In this document: one piece after another, positions 7,546-14,957 of the stretch
How positions within the stretch are numbered: the stretch's first letter is position 1
Layout of the letters: each line of letters begins with the position of its first letter
NCBI GenBank assembly: GCA_014800525.1
Contig: JAAVFV010000050.1
Coordinates: 1-33,241, forward strand
DNA from: Bacteroidales bacterium
GTDB taxonomy: Bacteria > Bacteroidota > Bacteroidia > Bacteroidales > Muribaculaceae
Direction: 5' to 3'
Length of the DNA: 33,241 nt
The notes under the pieces: generated by a model
Told to the model about the DNA's origin: nothing
Seen by the model: only the letters and a program-made list of their open reading frames with translations
The model's database searches: none
Made by a program: the position numbers and the translations under genes

Positions 7546-8793
7546 ATGAAGAAACTTCTTCCAATGGTATTTCTCTTACTTCTTTCATCATGTTCCGGGC
7601 TACTACAGGAACCTATTGTCGATGATGACAATTCTCCCAAAGATGCTATTTCTGAATATGAAGTAAGTATTGAGGATGCCATAAAGATTGCAGAAAAATA
7701 TCGTCAGGAACTAAGTTCCGGTGCTGGAACCACGAGATCATGTTCTCCTATCAAATCGATTGAGACAATTAAGAATCACAAGACTCGCTCAGAAGGAGAG
7801 AGTGCTATTGAAAATTACTTTTATCTCATTAATTATTCAGGAGATGGAGGCTTTGCCCTCTTGGGTGCTGATAAAAGAATGGCCCCTCTTTATGCAGTGT
7901 CTGATGACGGCCAATTGAGTATGCAGGATACACTCTGGAATCCTGGACTCTCCTCTATGATAAATTCCTACATCAATCAAGCAAATGAAACTATAGATGA
8001 TCCCTATCAACCAGTGGATAGTCTTATTACGGGTTTGACTCCTCCTTATGCAAATATTATAATACATGAAGAGCAATATAAGGTTTGTTCTCCGGTTTTG
8101 ACACCCTATGTGAGACAATGGCACCAGGAAGCGCCATATAATAATTGTACTCTTGAATTGTATAACCAAAATACACAACAGAAGGAACATGCACTTGTAG
8201 GGTGTCTGCCATTATCTTTAGGTATGATAATGAGTTATTATGAATATCCTGAATCATATATAGGATATGCTTACGATTGGCCTGCTATGAAGACCGGTAA
8301 AGGAGACTGGAAGGTTGCTCATTTAGTTGCTTGTTTGGGCCATAAGGACAATCTCCAAGCCACATATGGATTTAAAGGTACGTCTGCCTCTGTAAGAAAT
8401 ATCCCAAGAGCACTGGGTAACTTCGGTTATCATTCACCGAAAGGACAACAATCTTATTCCTCTGTGATGACACCAACTATAATAGAGATTAAGAACCCTA
8501 TGTTAGTGGTTGGAAATAGTAACGATGGTGGTGGCTGTCATGCATGGGTAATAGATGGTAGTATATGGCATCATATCCCGGCTGAAATATCAAGCGATTA
8601 TAGACATCATGACTATCACTATATTCATTGCGTCTGGGGATGGGGGGGATCTGGTAATGGCTATTACCTTGCTGAGGCTTCTACCTTAGGCGGTACATGC
8701 TATAAACCGGACGCTGATGATTTGTATACATATGGAATTGATTTCAAATACCATGTAGATGATATTTGGACAGATATTAAACCCTTAAAATAG
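7546..8793 (+). CDS. Secreted C10 (streptopain-type) cysteine protease with Spi-like propeptide, lipoprotein
   Basis: The protein has 415 residues. A lipoprotein signal ends with the lipobox at Cys16 (LSSCSG). Residues ~35-160 look like the inhibitory Spi-type propeptide (VSIEDAIKIAEKY, GGFALLGADKRMAPLYAVS). The catalytic domain starts near 185 with VRQWHQEAPYNNC, the usual opening of C10 peptidases. The nucleophile is Cys220 in LVGCLPLSLGMIMSYY, the catalytic His is His332 in GGGCHAWVIDG, and VWGWGGSGNGYY (~363-374) is the family Trp/Gly block. Relatives are SpeB and the Bfp proteases of Bacteroides fragilis. The substitution around the nucleophile (CLPLS instead of the usual Cys-small-Ala run) is unusual but keeps the Cys. 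A serpin follows 54 bases downstream on the same transcript, a plausible inhibitor partner. Confidence 0.88.
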   Translation: MKKLLPMVFLLLLSSCSGLLQEPIVDDDNSPKDAISEYEVSIEDAIKIAEKYRQELSSGAGTTRSCSPIKSIETIKNHKTRSEGESAIENYFYLINYSGDGGFALLGADKRMAPLYAVSDDGQLSMQDTLWNPGLSSMINSYINQANETIDDPYQPVDSLITGLTPPYANIIIHEEQYKVCSPVLTPYVRQWHQEAPYNNCTLELYNQNTQQKEHALVGCLPLSLGMIMSYYEYPESYIGYAYDWPAMKTGKGDWKVAHLVACLGHKDNLQATYGFKGTSASVRNIPRALGNFGYHSPKGQQSYSSVMTPTIIEIKNPMLVVGNSNDGGGCHAWVIDGSIWHHIPAEISSDYRHHDYHYIHCVWGWGGSGNGYYLAEASTLGGTCYKPDADDLYTYGIDFKYHVDDIWTDIKPLK

Positions 8794-8847
8794 AGAAGTC
8801 TCTGTATAAGATAAAATAAGATTTATAAATAACTAATACTTACGACT

Positions 8848-10125
8848 ATGAAATGGCTAATTAAGACTGTCTCAATCGTCCTTCTGGGTATGGGCTGTTT
8901 CGCCTGTAGCTCTGATGAAACTTCTAATGAAGGTCCTATAAATCCTAAGGGAGAACCCGTATTCAGTCCGTTGACTCTTACCCCGGCTGAAGTTAAATTA
9001 GGCGTGGATATCAGAAAAGTGGGTATCAATCTGTTTCAAGCGCAGAGCGAGGACAATGCCAATCATGATAAAAACCTTAATACTCTCCTCTCCCCATGGA
9101 ACCAATATATGTTCCTTGCCATGCTTATGAATGGTGCTAATGATTCCGTTCAGCAGGTGGTGATGAGTCAGCAGGGAATAAGCAGCATGGGAGAGATGAA
9201 TGAATATATGAAGCGTGTCACGGAATATCTGTCAAGAGCGGATGCCCGCGTCAGTATGTCATCATTCAATTCATTCTGGTATGATCGCAATCTTTCCATA
9301 GATTCTAATTATGAAAGCCTTCTCCGGAACTTTTATAATGCGGAAGTTTATACCGCGGATTTAGGGTCAAGTGAAGGAACTCAGGCTATTAATGCGTGGG
9401 GAAATAAAGTTACCAAAGGATATTTGGAAGATTTTTTACCGGATATGGTCTATTACCGGAATTATTTCTTAGCTTCCGCGATGGTGTTTGAAGGTCAATG
9501 GGAGAAGAAATTCACGCGTGCCACTACTGAGAAGCAATTCCATAATCTGGATGGTGCGACTGTAACGATTCCCATGATGACAGGACAGTTATCCAATACA
9601 TATTTCTTTCAGAATGGAAAATTCTCCAAAACTTCCATCCCATATGGAAACGGTGCATATAGCATGACACTTATACTTCCTAAGGAGGGATATGATCCGT
9701 TGGCTTTGCTCCGGGATAATGACGTAGCTCTCTTCGCTGATATGGAGGAATTGAGAGATCAAGAAGGATTCTTTGATACGGATGTGTACGTGACAATGCC
9801 TATGATGGATCTGAAGGCTGAAGGGAATTCCAATAATGCATTCACCAGGGCCGGCTATGGATCATTACTTGATAGGCATATTCCATTAGAAAATATGGGT
9901 GAATGTGGAACCACCGGACATTACTCTCTCCCCGAAATAGTGATAAATCGAATTCACGTTATTGTGAATGAAGAGGGTACGAAAGTGATCTCAGCCACAC
10001 ATTCCGGAGACCCGACAGCTAATTATCATCAATCCTTTATTGTTGACCGTCCCTTTATCTGCTATATCTCTGAGAAGAGCACCAATGCGATCGTATTTGC
10101 AGGGGTGATCAATACTCTTAAGTAA
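8848..10125 (+). CDS. Serpin lipoprotein 1 (protease inhibitor, I4 family)
   Basis: The protein has 425 residues with a lipobox (LGMGCFAC) for surface or periplasmic anchoring. The serpin fold is clear: NTLLSPWNQYMFLAMLMNGA (the conserved N-x-x-SP region), SFNSFWYD, the shutter-region LASAMVFEGQWEKKF, PYGNGAYSMTLILP and DRPFICYI near the end. The hinge is E375-E-G-T-K-V-I-S-A-T. Counting 15 residues from Gly (P15), and checking against the 8 residues before DRPF, gives P1 = Ala391 and P1' = Asn392, with P4-P4' DPTA-NYHQ. Hinge residues P12-P11 (Val-Ile) are bulkier than ideal but compatible with loop insertion. Serpins of Bacteroidales such as miropin of Tannerella inhibit a wide range of proteases. 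Here the adjacent C10 protease is the obvious candidate target, which is inference. Confidence 0.9.
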   Translation: MKWLIKTVSIVLLGMGCFACSSDETSNEGPINPKGEPVFSPLTLTPAEVKLGVDIRKVGINLFQAQSEDNANHDKNLNTLLSPWNQYMFLAMLMNGANDSVQQVVMSQQGISSMGEMNEYMKRVTEYLSRADARVSMSSFNSFWYDRNLSIDSNYESLLRNFYNAEVYTADLGSSEGTQAINAWGNKVTKGYLEDFLPDMVYYRNYFLASAMVFEGQWEKKFTRATTEKQFHNLDGATVTIPMMTGQLSNTYFFQNGKFSKTSIPYGNGAYSMTLILPKEGYDPLALLRDNDVALFADMEELRDQEGFFDTDVYVTMPMMDLKAEGNSNNAFTRAGYGSLLDRHIPLENMGECGTTGHYSLPEIVINRIHVIVNEEGTKVISATHSGDPTANYHQSFIVDRPFICYISEKSTNAIVFAGVINTLK

Positions 10126-10229
10126 ATAACCACGTAGAGACTATTCATAGTCGAGTTGGGCTATCCTGAATCCGTACTTTCAGGATAGCCTTAATTATAT
10201 TAGGGATATGTATGTGTTCAAATTTAAAC
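9868..10229 (+). repeat. Duplicated serpin 3' end plus downstream DNA, copy B (intact context)
   Basis: This is the parental-type copy of the segment also found at 5520-5880. It includes the last 85 codons of serpin 1, its hairpin and the motif TATGTGTTCAAATTTAA at 10211-10227, where the similarity ends. Confidence 0.9.
10159..10190 (+). terminator. Terminator hairpin of cassette 1
   Basis: GGCTATCCTGA (10159-10169) pairs perfectly with TCAGGATAGCC (10180-10190) around a 10-base loop, followed by TTAATTATATT. It lies 34 bases after the serpin 1 stop. Confidence 0.7.
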
Positions 10230-10614
10230 AAATGTATGACAGCAATAAATAACAATATAAAAATCACCGGCTCATAGGACTGCTATCTCATACACGTTAT
10301 ATTGGTATTTGATAGTGGGGTCTAAGTAGTAATGTGAATGGTACTACATCTTGTTTGGTAGACTATTAAATGAGAGAATGATAAGGATATCATTGTTTGT
10401 GAAGACATGAGGATACTAAAAAAGTACATTCGAATAAAGGAAACCACTGATCTGGATATAAGCATAGTGAGAATAATCGATGGAATGCATGATATGAATG
10501 GCTATAAATAGAATATATAATTAAAAATTGAATCGCAAATGCGTGTTATATAACGATTGGAGAAATATTATTCTAGCCAAGAATTGGTTAAGTGAAATAT
10601 TTTTTGAAAAATTA
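10230..10614. other. AT-rich intergenic region between the cassettes
   Basis: I see no supported gene here. A 34-codon frame at 10407-10511 (MRILKKYIRIKETT...) has no recognisable similarity or promoter and is treated as chance. The end of the region carries the second cassette's promoter. Confidence 0.5.
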
Positions 10615-10646
10615 TTTGGTAGTGTAAGATAAATACTCTATATTTG
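10615..10646 (+). promoter_or_regulatory. Bacteroidetes-type promoter of protease-serpin cassette 2
   Basis: TTTG at 10615-10618 and TATATTTG at 10639-10646 are spaced by 20 bp, a full match to the consensus. The flanking CTATATTTGCAT and the TTCGAAG/ATCATTAA leader are shared with cassette 1, so the promoter duplicated with the genes. The 5' leader before the ATG at 10697 is about 45 bases. Confidence 0.7.
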
Positions 10647-10696
10647 CATTCGAAGACGTTTTCCTCCAAAAATCATTAATATAACACCTATCAATT

Positions 10697-10955
10697 ATGA
10701 AGAAACTTCTACCCTTGGTTATCCTTCTACTCCTCTCCTCCTGTTCGGGGCTACTACAGGAGCCTGCGTTGGAGACGGATAAAGGTCAGGATGCGGCTCC
10801 ATCGAAATATGCAGTCAGCATAGAAGAATTTATTTGATGGTCGGACTCTTGGCGGAAAATCATATGATACAGCTCCGGATGAGTGGGTATCTTTAGGTAT
10901 CAAGTATACATTTAATTTGGGTAGTTTTTGGAGTGATATTAAACCTATAAAATGA
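10697..10955 (+). pseudogene. C10 protease gene with the catalytic part deleted
   Basis: Bases 10697-10834 encode MKKLLPLVILLLLSSCSGL ... VSIEEFI, matching the signal peptide and start of the propeptide of the protease at 7546, then stop at 10835-10837. Shifted by one frame, bases from ~10833 to 10955 encode FDGRTLGGKSYDTAPDEW ... FWSDIKPIK, matching the protease's last 40 residues (LGG...DIWTDIKPLK). About 330 codons, including both catalytic residues, are missing and the two ends are out of frame. Only a 46-residue lipopeptide could be made. The promoter and the downstream serpin remain intact. Confidence 0.9.
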
Positions 10956-10998
10956 TTTGATTTAAATAATGTGTTTTTAATTTCTAATTCGTACGGAT

Positions 10999-12294
10999 AT
11001 GAAATGGTTGATTAAGATGGTAGCTGCGGTGGTGCTTGGTAGTGCCTGTACGTCATGCAGCTCGGATGAGGACTCCGGTAACGGGCCCATCAATCCTAAT
11101 GGAGAACGTGTCTTCAGTCCGCTGACACTTACCCCGGCGGAGGTTAAATTGGGTGTCGATATCAAAAAAGTGGGTATCGGGCTGTTTCAGGCGGAGAGCG
11201 AGGTAAACTCTACGGCAATAGCACCAAAAAATACCTTGGTTTCTCCGTGGAACCAGTATATGTTCCTTGCCATGCTGATGAATGGAGCCAATGATTCCAT
11301 TCAGGAAAAGGTGATGGCCCGTCAGGGAATCACCAGCATGGAAGAGATGAACGCATATATGAAACGTGTGACTGAATATCTCATGAGAGCGGATGCACGT
11401 GTGAATATGTCATCCTTTAATGGCTTCTGGTATGATAATAATCTCTCTGTTAGTCCAAGTTACGAAAGTCTTCTTAGAGATTTTTATAATGCGGAGGTCA
11501 ATACCGCTGATTTCGGATCTTTGGACGGGACCTATACTGTGAATGCATGGGGAAAAAAGGTGACTCAAGGTTATCTTGATGACTTTTTACAAGAGGAAGA
11601 AGGACCATTCCATAAAAATTACTTCTTAGCATCGGCTATGGTGTTTGAGGGCCAATGGCAGAAGAAATTCACCCGTCTAAACGGTGCAAATGAGTTCCAC
11701 AATCTGGATGGTTCGACGGTAATGGTTTCTATGATGAATGGAGAATTCTCCGATGCTAATTGTTACACCACTGATAGATTCTCCAAGACTGCCATTCCTT
11801 ATGGAAACGGAGCCTATAGCATGAATATCATTCTTCCTGTCAATGGAGTGACTCCAACCGAACTGCTCCGGGAAAACGCTGAGACCCTCTTTGCCGATAT
11901 GGAAGAGCTGAGGGATAGAAATGGAGAAAATGAGCGCTGGATCGATGGAGGTGTATCAGTAACGATGCCCATTATGGATCTGAAGGCTGATGCGACTCCC
12001 AATCTTGCTTTCGTAGGAGCCGGCTATGGATCTCTACTTGATAGATATATTGCCTTAGAGAAAATGGGGGAATGTGGAACAACCGGCCACTACGGCCTTC
12101 CTGACAGTGTGAAGAGTCAAATACATGTCATAATTAATGAGGAGGGCACAAAGGTAATATCGGCTACTTATTCCGGGATGGTTACCTCCCCCGGAAGGTA
12201 TTGGTTTAACATCGACCGACCATTCATATGCTATATCTCTGAGAAGAGCACAAATGCAATTGTATTTGCCGCAGTAATCAACGTTCTCAAATAA
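10999..12294 (+). CDS. Serpin lipoprotein 2 (protease inhibitor, I4 family)
   Basis: The protein has 431 residues and a lipobox (LGSACTSC). It is collinear with serpin 1 over its full length: NTLVSPWNQYMFLAMLMNGA, SFNGFWYD, LASAMVFEGQWQKKF, PYGNGAYSMNIILP, DRPFICYI. The hinge EEGTKVISAT is identical, but the reactive-centre loop differs, with P4-P4' MVTS-PGRY and P1 = Ser397. Pro at P1' disfavours cleavage by many proteases, so the true scissile bond may be one residue earlier. The gene follows the deleted protease by 43 bases, so it has lost its partner but kept an open frame, promoter and terminator. That suggests selection to keep the inhibitor. Confidence 0.9.
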   Translation: MKWLIKMVAAVVLGSACTSCSSDEDSGNGPINPNGERVFSPLTLTPAEVKLGVDIKKVGIGLFQAESEVNSTAIAPKNTLVSPWNQYMFLAMLMNGANDSIQEKVMARQGITSMEEMNAYMKRVTEYLMRADARVNMSSFNGFWYDNNLSVSPSYESLLRDFYNAEVNTADFGSLDGTYTVNAWGKKVTQGYLDDFLQEEEGPFHKNYFLASAMVFEGQWQKKFTRLNGANEFHNLDGSTVMVSMMNGEFSDANCYTTDRFSKTAIPYGNGAYSMNIILPVNGVTPTELLRENAETLFADMEELRDRNGENERWIDGGVSVTMPIMDLKADATPNLAFVGAGYGSLLDRYIALEKMGECGTTGHYGLPDSVKSQIHVIINEEGTKVISATYSGMVTSPGRYWFNIDRPFICYISEKSTNAIVFAAVINVLK

Positions 12295-12324
12295 TAGTAC
12301 CTACAGAAATATTATAAAGCCAAT

Positions 12325-12374
12325 TGAGGCTGTATCAAAAGCGCATGTCCTTACATGCCTTTGATACAGCCTCA
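12325..12374. terminator. Hairpin between serpin 2 and tpx (convergent)
   Basis: TGAGGCTGTATCAAA (12325-12339) pairs with TTTGATACAGCCTCA (12360-12374), and CATG/CATG closes a 6-base loop after a small internal bulge. On the + strand it is followed by CTTTTCTTTG. It can serve serpin 2 and, read in reverse, tpx. Confidence 0.75.
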
Positions 12375-12408
12375 CTTTTCTTTGAACCCGGTTTGGAGAA
12401 TGATGGGC

Positions 12409-12906
12409 TTAGCCGAGAAGGGCTTCGGCCGCGGCATAGTCGGGCTCATTGGTGATCTCATCCACCATCTGGCTGCCTTTTACCTTACCCTCCTTGTCAA
12501 TCACTACAATGCTGCGGGCGTAAAGACCCTTCAGAGGACCATCCACAATCTCCACACCATACTCCCGGCCGAAATCAGAGCGGAAACCGGATGCGGTCTT
12601 CACATTCTCTATTCCGTTGGCCGTGCAGAAACGGGTAGCTGCAAAAGGAAGATCTTTTGATACGCAAAGCACCACCGTATCAGCAAACTTAGCTGCATCA
12701 ACATTAAACCGACGTACCGACGCTGCGCAGACCTCAGTATCAAGGCTGGGGAATATGTTAAGCACCACCTGTTTGCCCTTAAGGTCATCGAGAGTGATTT
12801 CAGAGAGATCCTGAGTGGTTAGAGAGAATCCCGGAGCCTTGATGCCTACGGGAGGGAGAACGCCACAAGTCTCCACATCATTTCCTGCGAATTTTACCTT
12901 TGCCAT
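12409..12906 (-). CDS. tpx: Thiol peroxidase Tpx (atypical 2-Cys peroxiredoxin)
   Basis: The protein has 165 residues, the standard Tpx length. The peroxidatic Cys60 is in FPSLDTEVCAASVRRFN and the resolving Cys94 is in TRFCTANGIENV, the spacing of the Tpx class rather than AhpC or BCP. PSLDTEVC and the C-terminal SRSIVVID-like strand (ARSIVVIDKEG) are family landmarks. It reduces H2O2 and alkyl hydroperoxides in the cytoplasm using thioredoxin. It is a single gene, facing serpin 2 tail to tail, with its own upstream region of about 250 bases. Confidence 0.95.
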   Translation of the reverse strand: MAKVKFAGNDVETCGVLPPVGIKAPGFSLTTQDLSEITLDDLKGKQVVLNIFPSLDTEVCAASVRRFNVDAAKFADTVVLCVSKDLPFAATRFCTANGIENVKTASGFRSDFGREYGVEIVDGPLKGLYARSIVVIDKEGKVKGSQMVDEITNEPDYAAAEALLG

Positions 12907-13160
12907 AATTTCTATCGATATTTATACAGAATTAATATAGAATATATACGGAATATGGGGACATCATTCATCGCGTCCCCATAATTAAAACGATATGCAC
13001 CATTGAATGGTTTTGGATTGGCATTGGCTAATGTTCCAACTAAATCTACCTTCGAATGTTATACTTATGATGGGAATACACATGTTATAAAATCTTCCAT
13101 CCTATTAAATTAAAATTAAAACGGTTTAAAATAGACGTTCCACCATAACACTATCTGTCT

Positions 13161-14870
13161 ATGCAAATACTTGATTGGTTAGTTTCCACCCTCCGTGATA
13201 ATCCGGCTATAGCCATTTTCATTACATTGGGTATAGGCTTCTGGATCGGGCGCCTGAAATATAAATCATTTTCATTAGGTACGGTCACCTCCGTATTGCT
13301 TGTCGGTGTCCTCATCGGGCAGCTGGATATTCCGGTTCCGGGTCCCCTGAAGCAGGTATTCTTTCTGCTCTTCCTCTTTGCCATAGGATATAGCGTGGGC
13401 CCGCAATTTTTCGCATCCCTGCGCGGCTCGGGACTTAAGCAGGTGATATTCGCCGTAGTGATGTGCGTGCTCGTGTTGGCCACCACTCTTATTGTATCCA
13501 AGCTCTTCGGCTACAATCCCGGAGAAGCTGCCGGACTATTTGCCGGAGCACAGACTGTCTCGGCTGTGATCGGAGTGGCCGGAGATACGATTTCCACCCT
13601 CGATGCCTCAGCCGCAGATAAAAAAGCATGGATCGATGTCATTCCCGTGGCTTATGCCGTGACCTACATCTTCGGCACCATTGGCTCCGCATGGATTCTG
13701 GGGAGCCTGGGTCCTATGATGCTTGGAGGACTCAAGAAGGTGAGACAACAGACAGAAGATCTCGAACGCAGCATGAACGCTGATCCCTCAGACTCGGACC
13801 CCTCTCTGGTCAGCGCATGGCAGCCTGTGACATATCGTGCTTATCTTGCAGACAGCGACTTCTTCGTGACCCCACAAAGCGTCGGAACAATCGAATCTCA
13901 TGCCGAACAACTGGGTCAGCGGCTATTTGTGGAACGAGTGGCAAAAGCCGACGGAGAGGTTATCACAGGACCCGGCGCGGATATGGCAGTGGAGAAAGGA
14001 GATCGGATTGTGGTCTCGGCACGTCATGAATTTATTGTAGAGGATGGAGACTGGCTTGGGAAGGAGATTTCCGATACGGCATTGTTATCGTTCCCGGTGG
14101 AAAGAATTCCTGTGATGGTGGCATCCAAGAAAGTGGTGGGCACCACGGTGGCCGATTTCCGCAAATCGCCTCTTACAAGAGGAGTTATCATTGCTGAAAT
14201 CAAGCGGGGAGGGAAGGAGATACCGGTATTGGCGCAGACACGCATCGAGCGTGGAGATATCCTTATGCTCGACGGCCCGGCTGCAGGGGTGAATGCCACT
14301 GCCGCCTACATCGGATACAGCGATAAGCCGACCACGGCATCCGATATGGTATTCATCGGTCTCGGAATTGCAATTGGAGCCCTTATAGGAGCAATCACCA
14401 TTCGTCTCGGAGGGATACCAATCAGTCTCTCCACAAGCGGAGGCGCCTTGATTGCGGGTCTGGTATTGGGATATTTGCGGTCGAAACACCCCACATTCGG
14501 CCAGATCCCGGAGCCGGCGGTGTGGGTATTCAATAACGTTGGCCTCAATATGTTTATCGCTGTGATCGGTATATCCGCCGGCCCTACCTTTATCTCCGGG
14601 CTAAAGGAAGTGGGCTGGGGCCTTCTGGGGGCCGGAGCATTGGTGACCACCATACCTCTGATATTAGGTATCCTGATCGGAGATAAGGTATTTAAATTTC
14701 ATCCTGCCGTCAACTTAGGATGCGTGGCCGGAAGCCGTGTCACCACCGCCGCCTTAGGAGCGATTCAGGATTCACTTCAATCTACAGTCCCGGCCATGGG
14801 ATATACGATTACATACGCCATCGGCAATACGCTTCTGATCCTCTGCGGGCTGGTGATGGTGCTGTGGTAA
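13161..14870 (+). CDS. aspT: Aspartate:alanine exchanger AspT
   Basis: The protein has 569 residues with two blocks of about five membrane segments. The first block includes FFLLFLFAIGYSVGPQFFAS and AGLFAGAQTVSAVIGVAGD; the second includes GLNMFIAVIGISAGPTFISG and CVAGSRVTTAALGAIQD. Between them a long cytosolic region (~190-390) carries TrkA_C-type domains (GDRIVVSARHE, RGDILMLDGP). This is the AspT/YidE architecture. The GxSxGP motif appears in both halves, as expected from internal duplication. The next gene is aspartate 4-decarboxylase, so exchange of Asp for Ala is well supported. Electrogenic exchange plus intracellular proton consumption generates proton-motive force. Confidence 0.9.
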   Translation: MQILDWLVSTLRDNPAIAIFITLGIGFWIGRLKYKSFSLGTVTSVLLVGVLIGQLDIPVPGPLKQVFFLLFLFAIGYSVGPQFFASLRGSGLKQVIFAVVMCVLVLATTLIVSKLFGYNPGEAAGLFAGAQTVSAVIGVAGDTISTLDASAADKKAWIDVIPVAYAVTYIFGTIGSAWILGSLGPMMLGGLKKVRQQTEDLERSMNADPSDSDPSLVSAWQPVTYRAYLADSDFFVTPQSVGTIESHAEQLGQRLFVERVAKADGEVITGPGADMAVEKGDRIVVSARHEFIVEDGDWLGKEISDTALLSFPVERIPVMVASKKVVGTTVADFRKSPLTRGVIIAEIKRGGKEIPVLAQTRIERGDILMLDGPAAGVNATAAYIGYSDKPTTASDMVFIGLGIAIGALIGAITIRLGGIPISLSTSGGALIAGLVLGYLRSKHPTFGQIPEPAVWVFNNVGLNMFIAVIGISAGPTFISGLKEVGWGLLGAGALVTTIPLILGILIGDKVFKFHPAVNLGCVAGSRVTTAALGAIQDSLQSTVPAMGYTITYAIGNTLLILCGLVMVLW

Positions 14871-14915
14871 TCCAAATACCATTGACCGGTGTTATAAGAT
14901 TATAATACCATTTAA

Positions 14916-14932
14916 TTAATTTTGAACACTTA
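14916..14932 (+). repeat. Single copy of the dispersed 17-bp motif, upstream of aspD
   Basis: TTAATTTTGAACACTTA is identical to the right end of the element at 23613-23629 and sits 25 bases before the aspD start. It may be a solo repeat end or a functional site in the leader. Confidence 0.5.
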
Positions 14933-14957
14933 ATTAGAATATAAATAACCCCACTAT

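Noticed and set aside
10407-10511. A 34-codon frame in the intergenic region between the cassettes
   Set aside because: It has no promoter of its own, no recognisable similarity and sits in AT-rich DNA where short frames arise by chance.
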